A stretch of DNA of 64,000 nt from Xiphophorus maculatus (taxonomy: Eukaryota; Chordata; Actinopteri; Cyprinodontiformes; Poeciliidae), in contig NC_036448.1 of the NCBI RefSeq assembly GCF_002775205.1, positions 2,339,498-2,403,497 on the forward strand, read 5' to 3'. Below are positions 57,031 through 64,000 of this stretch, piece after piece (positions within the stretch are counted from its first letter, which is position 1; every line of letters starts with the position of its first letter). Under the pieces are notes generated by a model. It had not been told where the DNA came from. It searched no databases and saw only the letters and a list, made by a program, of their open reading frames with translations. Both the position numbers and the translations under genes were made by a program.

Positions 57031-60000
57031 TATAAATTAACTGGAAATATAAAATGACAAAGACACAAAAATGTTCCTCAGTTCTATAAAATGTTCTGTT
57101 TTCCCTATCTCAAACATAATTAACAGATACACACTTTACGGCCAACATAAATATTTCTGTTTTTCTTTGAGGTCTGACCCACTATTCTTATTTTCTCGTT
57201 CATTTTCTATAAGGACGACAAAAACAATGTATTGCAGGTTCCAAATGATCTCCATTTATGTTGGGGATCATAAATGATCCCCAGACTGACTTAATAAACT
57301 CATAAAGTTAAATCAGTCAAATCAGCATGCATTTAGAGACTGAAAATTGGAGGACTGATTCGAAAACATATTAATCCGACCTTCAGATCCCCAATCAGAT
57401 CCGATCAAGGGAGAATCGACCAATTCTGTCCTCTGGTCAATTCTAGGTGTGACCTAATGACTAAAACAACTCAAATGCTATTGCATCATTCTTGAATATA
57501 AACAACAGGAGACAATTAATAATTAGTACACTACATTTGGATAAAATGAGTATTGTTTTTCTTTTTCTGAAACAATGCCAATCTGCAGTACAAGCTGTGG
57601 TTGCTTTTTTGACCTGCTTATGTTTAAACAGTGATGAGTGCAAAAATAAGAGTACTTTGCTCTCTATGCCATAATCTTTTTTTTCTTCCTTTTGCTGTGT
57701 GTCAGACTAAACAAAATGTTCCTAAGTGGAAGTTATTCATTCATGGATGTTGTTTGTCTCATAGTGGGACAGGACAGTGCGGGCTAAGCGTTCTCTAACA
57801 TACTCCCTGACGGTACGTATCTGTTGGTTGGATAGTTTACTGTTTTGTGTCGCGGAGGGTGTAAATAGATGAGAAGAAAAAATGGGCCGCCATGATTAAA
57901 TTTATATAAATCCCCCAAAGGAGGACATGCTAGAGGTTAAATATGCATTTTGAGAGAATGCGGATGCAACTTACCTTGTGTTTTATGCAATTTAAGGAAC
58001 CAGAGAGGAAATAGACTGGGGACTGATGTCTCTATAACATTCTATACTATATTCTTTATGGACATTTTTCAAAAACCCCACAAATGCTGCTTGTGTCTCC
58101 TTTGGTGTAAAAGGTGAGTAAAAGTGTGTGGACTACAGGGTGCACATATACTTCCTATTATGCTAAAACTGCATATAGAAATTGTTATACGTGCTAATTT
58201 TTTTTTGTGTGTGTGTGTGATTAACAAGTTTAGTGTTATTGTTACCTTTATTAATGGGAAGGATAACGCTGTATATGCACTGCCTAAATGTAGATGCATA
58301 TAACATAATATAACCAATCAAAAACAGTGGGATTCAATGTATGAATGTGCCTTTTATGGCATGAAATAAAACAGATGTTCAGCATCAAGATGGGTTTCTG
58401 CGTGTTTGTTTGTTTGTTTGGTTTTTTTTTTTTGAAAGAGTTGGAAATATCTGACATCCATCCATATGTAATGGATGTCCAAAATGTGGCCCAGAGGCCA
58501 TTTTATGGCCCCTTCACTGATTCTGTGTGACCCACCAGAACAGGGGATTGATGCAAATAGAGACATTTTTTTCTTTAACTAGAGCAAATAAACCTTTTTT
58601 AACTAGTGACAAATAAAAGATTTTCTACAACAAAAAATATGAAACACAAAGTATTTGTCTTTTAACAACCATGTTTTTAAATTTTTAATAAGTAAGACCA
58701 CATTTATCAGCTGACTTCTACTTAGACTTTAGAGCACTCAAATCTGCTTTCAATTTGGTAAACCTGGCTTAATATAGCAAGCTTTTATGAAGAGAGAGAG
58801 AGGCAATGGGTGAAACTCAACCGAATATTTTTTAATCTGAGCCAAAGCGAATTTATAACCAGGATATTTTTTTTTTAATAAGGTGGAAAAACTCTAAGCT
58901 TTGGATCTACAATGATTTAAACTTCCCTTTCAGACAAAAAACAACACGACAAAACAAAAACTGACTTGTTTGATTAGAATCATTGTGTGCTTAGTTTATT
59001 GTTGAACAATAAAAGAAAAACTACTTTTTTGTGGTTTAAACATTATTTTTGGGGCTGTGAGTCCTTTTGACTTGACAATTTTGACAAATAGGTTGGACAC
59101 CACTGCTGTAAAAGATAAAAAATAATTTACATGTAGCCTCCAAAGTGTGAGATAACTTTCAGAAAATGTCACCATGTTCATTGTGCTCCACATTGACAGG
59201 AGATATGTATAAACCCTTCAAATAAATTAATTGTTTGTCATACTGATAAATAAAGAAAAATCCGACCTTTAATTTATGCACATAAGATTCCATTAAAAAA
59301 ATTATTTTTTAAAATCACCAGGGCACCAATAGGACAACTTTTTGCCTTCCCGCTTTTATATTTTCCCAAGCTGCAGCCGACAGACAAGGAATCTTTGACC
59401 ATTCCTAAGCGCACAATCCCTCTAGATCGAGGTGGCCAAATCTAGTCCTACAGATCTACCATGCTGCAACTTTTAGGTGCCTCCCTTCTCCAACACACCT
59501 GAATTTAATGGCTCATCAGCATCTTTGAGCTCTGCTGGTCATCCTGCATCTAAAAGTTGCAGAATGCTAAATCTCAAGGACTGGACTTTGGCACCTCTGT
59601 TCTGGATCACCTAGAGTCCTGGCTCGTCTCTCATGCTCTCTTCTTCAACAGCTTTCATAGAGAATTTGGTGGGTGCCAGGTGGGTGCTGGGTAACCTGGC
59701 ACCCAGTTACCAGGTGCAGATTTTGGTACTTGGGGAACTATTTTTGTGTTGATTTGGTGCCCCAAACTTGTCAGGCAGGGACTGACAATCTACAGTTCCC
59801 AGGGATTGGAAGAAGCAAGGAGGAGGAGGGAATCAAGTCATGGAGCAGGGCCCCCACCAGAGCACAACTCAGTACCACAGCCGGCCCAAAATAGCCCCAT
59901 AAACAATATGCTACCCTGGACCAGAACATACACTGCTGAGGCACGGCCCAAGTCCCCAACACAAACACAAACACACCAGCTTGTTTCATTTTTTTTTACA

Positions 60001-61300
60001 TTTTGAAGTTCAACTGAACATGAAAATTTTTCCATTGTCTTGAGATTTTATGATGCTTGTAGGTAATGAAGAAACGGAGAGAAATGGAGCCAAGAGGTGA
60101 TCTTAGAAACCACACTCTAAAATGACTTTATTAATTGACCAATGTATAAACATCAGGGCCCATCTCCATGATGGACAGACTATGTGTAATTCTCAGCAAA
60201 CTCTCATTAGGCAGTTAAACATTTTAATATTTAATTTGCAGCAGTTATTTGACTTATTGTAAGCAATAGTAAAATGTTTATCTTTTGCACTTATCGGTCT
60301 AATAATCTGTCTATTATCAATACTTTTATGAATACAATTAAAAATAATCCACAGGCTGATTTTTCTATTGCAAAATTTATTTATCTTTTAATGAATCTTT
60401 GTTGGTACACATAATCTCACTTAAATACAGAATCAATACAAAGAAATTAGTATTTAAAGTGTAACTAACCCCTAACTCAGCTTTTTTTTCTGCTGTTAAA
60501 CTATCTAAGTAGGTTATTTAGTGCATGTCTTTACCTTTTTGTGCATTTCTTGACATTTTTGTGTAAATGTCTTTGGTTCTGCATTATTTTCGCCTTCGGT
60601 TGAGCAGCTGGTTTATCCTATTTGTTTAAATAAGAGTACTCTGCTATTACTACACAAATATGTTGATGTTGTTAGTGGCACTGGCGGAGATTTAATAGGT
60701 CGCTCAAAATGTTTGGAATATAGTGATGAACAAAAAGAAAGAAATGTCAGTGAAATGGGGATTATTTGCAATAGATAGCCATTGCAATATACAGTGATTA
60801 CACTATAATTACACAATTTTGTGGTATTTTGCAGCCTTATTTTCAACAAAATTTACCAAAATACAATAATATTCAAAACTGTGATTTAATTTACACTTTA
60901 GAATCATGACATTAAATTTTCATATTACATTCCATTTCCATGAAACTTGTCATGGCTACGTATAAACGGGAAACCATATACTTAGTCTATGTGGCGAAAA
61001 AAAAACCCCCATAAAACTGTAAGGTAATTTCTTTCTTTTTTAATTTTTATATAGCTAGTTAATTAGTACTTATGCTATAAAAAAATAAAAATTCTAGTTC
61101 AGGAGTTTAAAGTAAAACTTGCTAGTGGGCTCGTTCTTTTCCTAAATAATGACTAATACACTTTTTCAAAGTATATAATTTGGCTTCTGTTATGACTATG
61201 TTGGTGTCATAGATCCTTTAACCAACAAAAAATGCTCCTCTTTTTGTTTAAAGTGCATCAAATTAACTTATAACTTAATTCGTGAGTAAACTTCTACATA
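57031..61300. other. Intergenic DNA downstream of abhd8
   Basis: No coding exon is recognised. Apart from the MITE at 59429-59598 it has a repeat-like block about 58,480-59,110 (AATGTGGCCCAGAGGCCATT at one side, GGTTGGACACCACTGC at the other) and many poly(A)/poly(T) runs. Confidence 0.5.
59429..59598. mobile_element. Palindromic MITE
   Basis: The left part GAGGTGGCCAAATCTAGTCC and the right part GGACTGGACTTTGGCACCTC are imperfect inverted repeats, with the internal pair CAACTTTTAG and CTAAAAGTTG. This resembles a widespread fish non-coding element. Confidence 0.6.
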
Positions 61301-61540
61301 AAGCTGCTGTAAAGCTAAGCCATGAAACTCGCCATCTGATTGGCTGAGCGTGTCCCGTGCGTCTTGTGGTAAACAACTTACGAGATGCGTGTTCATGCGT
61401 AGAGGTGGTAATGGAGGACTGTGATGTTCTGTTAGTTAGTTAGCAGGCTATCTTCTCTGTGGTATGCTATTCGTCCTTTTGGTTAACTATAATTTATTTG
61501 CTCCATAAAGGACAGAGTTCGGTCATATCTAGAGCAGGAG
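61300..61540 (+). other. Candidate promoter and 5' exon of an unidentified plus-strand gene
   Basis: A CCAAT-type motif (TGATTGGCTGAGCG near 61,338) and a CpG-containing stretch lead to AGCAGGAG|GTATGT, a good donor with GT at 61541. No long frame runs through it, so the exon would be 5'UTR. At the far right, TCTCTTTTCAATGTGCAG at 63978-63995 is a good acceptor, leaving 5 bases of a possible next exon in the window. Confidence 0.4.
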
Positions 61541-62693
61541 GTATGTATCTACACGTCGACGTCGCTTGGATGCAGAACGTGAACTACTGAACTCAAAATG
61601 CTAATCCGGTGGATATAGTCTGTTAGCCATAGGAGCTGCTGTGAAGCTAATGGTGTTGCTATTGGTCGGGGTGCAGGCCATGCCCTGGTATAGATACAGA
61701 ATTTGCATGCCAGTTGCAATATTTCGGCTCAGACATTCGTACAAACGGAAGGTTAATATAAGTTCATTTTTAAACTACCAAGAGAATGCTAAAGCTAAGT
61801 CTGCCCAAGATGCATGCAAATGTTTCTATGGGATGTAACATCTGATACTTAGCGTAGCCACATCCCATTTCGGGCTTAATGGGGTTAGAGTTCTTAATAC
61901 ACGCTGCCTTTCCCAGCCTGTTTATTGTTGTTTGCAAAGTTAACGCTTTGGTTGACATTGCCATATTTCCAGTATCCGCTGAATAAGACTTGCTATCATT
62001 TCTAACTTTATATTCTGCTTTGCCACACAGTCGTTAACTGATATAGCTTGTTTCATTAGCACGGTAGCTAGCCACATTTCGGAGAGATTTAAAGAGACCA
62101 GTTTTTAACCAATCAGGAGCGATTATTTCTGTGCGCGGAAGCATACAGGCTGAATTCATGCTAGCTTCAAAGTAACGTGGAACATGAAATACTGGTATGT
62201 CAACCGGCTACATGTTGGATCCTAAAAAATAGTTTATGTCAGAGAATAATTGATTAAGGAGAGATGGGTCTATCGACATTTGAACGCCTGTTCAGAATAT
62301 GTATATTTTTAAAAATGCTATTAATGGGTTAGAGTTGGGGTTGTTTGAAAATGTAAATATTAAAAATCAGATAATTTTTGTATAAAAAAAATATTTTTTT
62401 AAGATGTTACTAGAAACTTGTCAGTTGTTTTCAAATAGATCACAATTGTCTGACAATTTTAAATAGTCTTTTTTTCTTAAATAAAAAGAAAATGTCTTGC
62501 TTGTCTTTTCATGACAACAGAATTATATATCACTCAGGTTTTTAATATACGATTTCTAGTCCTTTGTTTTCTCAGACAAACAATATTATTAAATAGTAAA
62601 TCAGATTCCTGTACTAGCTTGGTGCCTTGTCATGGTCATCTCCCTTCTGTTAACCATATCAATATTTCAAATCAATCGTGCTTTTATAATAGA

Positions 62694-62771
62694 CAGAGGC
62701 TGAAAGGTCAAATGATCAAACAGGGCAACTCTGTTTGATCATTTGATCATTTTATCTGTTTGCAGCCTCTG
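62694..62771. repeat. Nested hairpin
   Basis: CAAATGATCAAACAG at 62709-62723 pairs perfectly with CTGTTTGATCATTTG at 62731-62745 around a 7-nt loop. An outer pair, CAGAGGCTG (62694-62702) and CAGCCTCTG (62763-62771), encloses it. It could be a MITE remnant or a transcribed hairpin. Confidence 0.8.
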
Positions 62772-63190
62772 TTCAGGCTTTATGGTACTTGCTTTAAGTT
62801 TTGCTCTCTTGCTCAGCATCCTGAGTTAACCACATACAAGCCTCAAAATTGTTAAAAGTATTTTAGTTTAATTTTAAAGAACTTCTTACATCTTTGTTCT
62901 TGAAAATGTCTATGTTTAAGGCTCAATAAAGAGTGTAGTTGTTACTGGGATCATGATCAGAGAAAGATCAGATTTATGAGTTTTTGACTGGCCAGTGGAG
63001 CTAAAAATCTTCTGATTACAGTCAGTAACTGATGATACGTCTTATAAAATATTCAACAGAATATTAACGGAACCGCACAGCATTCTGGGAGATGTAGACA
63101 GAGGAAAGGCTTTAGCCGCTCAATCTCTCAGTGCCAGCAAAGCTGGGTTGGCAGCATCAACTAATTCAATCGCTCTTTGGTTGCCTAGCG

Positions 63191-63489
63191 CAGTGGTTCT
63201 CAAACTTTTTTCAGTGATGTACCCCCTTAAAAATATAATTTTAGTCAAGTACCCCCTGACACGGGCAAAACATTTTTGGAATAAAAAAGAGGTACAGTGC
63301 TGTAAATACCCTGTAAATACTGAATATAAAATTCAGTGTATGAACACACATTTATATTTTATCGAACTTTTTACAAAATAATTTTTCCCAAGACTTATTA
63401 TGAGGAGCCTACTGATTTTTTAAAGATATTTTGAAAAGCTTCACGTACCCCCTGCAGTATCTCCACGTACCCCCATTTGAGAACCACTG
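63191..63489 (-). mobile_element. Non-autonomous hAT element, third copy, internally deleted
   Basis: This is an inverted-orientation relative of the intron-8 elements, 299 bp long through internal deletion. It is flanked by a perfect 8-bp target-site duplication, GCCTAGCG (63183-63190 and 63490-63497). This confirms element boundaries and the 8-bp duplication for the family. Confidence 0.9.
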
Positions 63490-64000
63490 GCCTAGCGACA
63501 ACCTGTTGAGTAACTTGCGCAGCAGCAGTTTCAGGTTTTGCCACTGTGCCTCATAACTGCACAACATGCAGTTAAGAGGCAAATAAAAAACAACAGTGTG
63601 AAGAAAACTGCTGATAGAACAGGAACGCTACCAGTTTGGCAGTATATTGGATATTTTAAATTTAAAAAACAAATCAATAATTATTAATATTGACTGTTAT
63701 GAAAACCTTGTATCGTGATAAGCTTTCCATCCATTTCGTCCAGTCATACTTGTAAGATATTTCTTTCCCATTTCAGGTGTATTTAGGTATTTACACTAGA
63801 AACTAAACAAAAATGCATTGTAAGATTTTCTTTGCAGTGTTTACATTGTATCAAAGTGTCAGATCTTCAATGTTGTCCAATGAAAAGATAGAATAGAATA
63901 TTTACAAAATTATATGAGGTGTAATAACTTTTACAAGACACTTTAAATTGCTACTTGTGCTAAAAGAAAAAGAAATCTCTCTTTTCAATGTGCAGGAGCC

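Larger units (their letters stand above)
61541..63995 (+). other. Possible intron of the right-edge gene
   Basis: The stretch between the donor at 61541 and the acceptor ending at 63995 contains a hairpin (62694-62771) and the third hAT copy (63191-63489). No coding exon is seen in it. Confidence 0.35.

Noticed and set aside
57770-57900. Possible exon with donor-like GACG|GTACGT near 57,813
   Set aside because: No open frame, acceptor or promoter context could be matched to it; left as intergenic.

Overview
The window is vertebrate nuclear DNA, almost certainly from a ray-finned (teleost) fish. The host genes are split by GT-AG introns, the intergenic DNA is AT-rich with fish-type MITEs and long microsatellites, and the gene order ano8 - dda1 - mrpl34 - abhd8 matches the ABHD8-MRPL34-DDA1-ANO8 cluster I know from human 19p13.11. 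All calls come from reading the sequence; no search was run.

Region 1 (1 to about 11,640, minus strand) is a provirus cut by the left window edge. Read on the minus strand it has a candidate 5' LTR (10049-11644), an 18-nt primer-binding site identical to the complement of the tRNA-Lys1,2 3' end, a leader with a splice-donor-like site, a 1151-codon gag, a 1076-codon pol (protease, reverse transcriptase, RNase H, integrase), two unrecognised ORFs of 455 and 367 codons, and the first 198 codons of an env-like glycoprotein. No complete frame is broken, so the copy looks young. Gag appears to hold a macro (ADP-ribose-binding type) fold, PPxY and PSAP late-domain motifs next to a SUMO-interaction-like motif, and a triple 14-residue repeat where a zinc knuckle is usual. 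gag stop and pol start overlap as TAATG. The combination (tRNA-Lys1,2 primer, no CCHC, Env with an internal signal anchor, accessory genes between pol and env) fits no single retroviral genus I know; it is the strongest candidate here for something undescribed.

Region 2 (about 16.6-37.5 kb, plus) is ano8, an anoctamin/TMEM16 gene with 18 coding exons whose phases all join, giving 1078 residues. Intron 8 contains a 2.8-kb structure bounded by two near-identical hAT-like elements and an identical outer 8-bp duplication (GTGTAGAT). It looks like a composite transposon carrying a palindromic minisatellite and promoter-like DNA.

Region 3 (41-46 kb, minus) holds dda1 (five coding exons, 102 residues) and mrpl34 (two coding exons, 126 residues). 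Region 4 (47.3-57 kb, plus) is abhd8, with a non-coding first exon and four coding exons (470 residues). Its first intron carries TAA, GATA/GACA and ATC microsatellites. Region 5 (57-64 kb) has no recognised protein-coding exon; it has MITEs, a hairpin, a third hAT copy with a perfect 8-bp duplication, and signs of a 5' exon of another plus-strand gene that runs off the right edge.

The host genes have unrelated jobs: ER-plasma membrane contact sites (ANO8), CRL4 ubiquitin ligase (DDA1), mitochondrial ribosome (MRPL34) and an alpha/beta hydrolase (ABHD8). Their shared order is ancestral synteny, not an operon.
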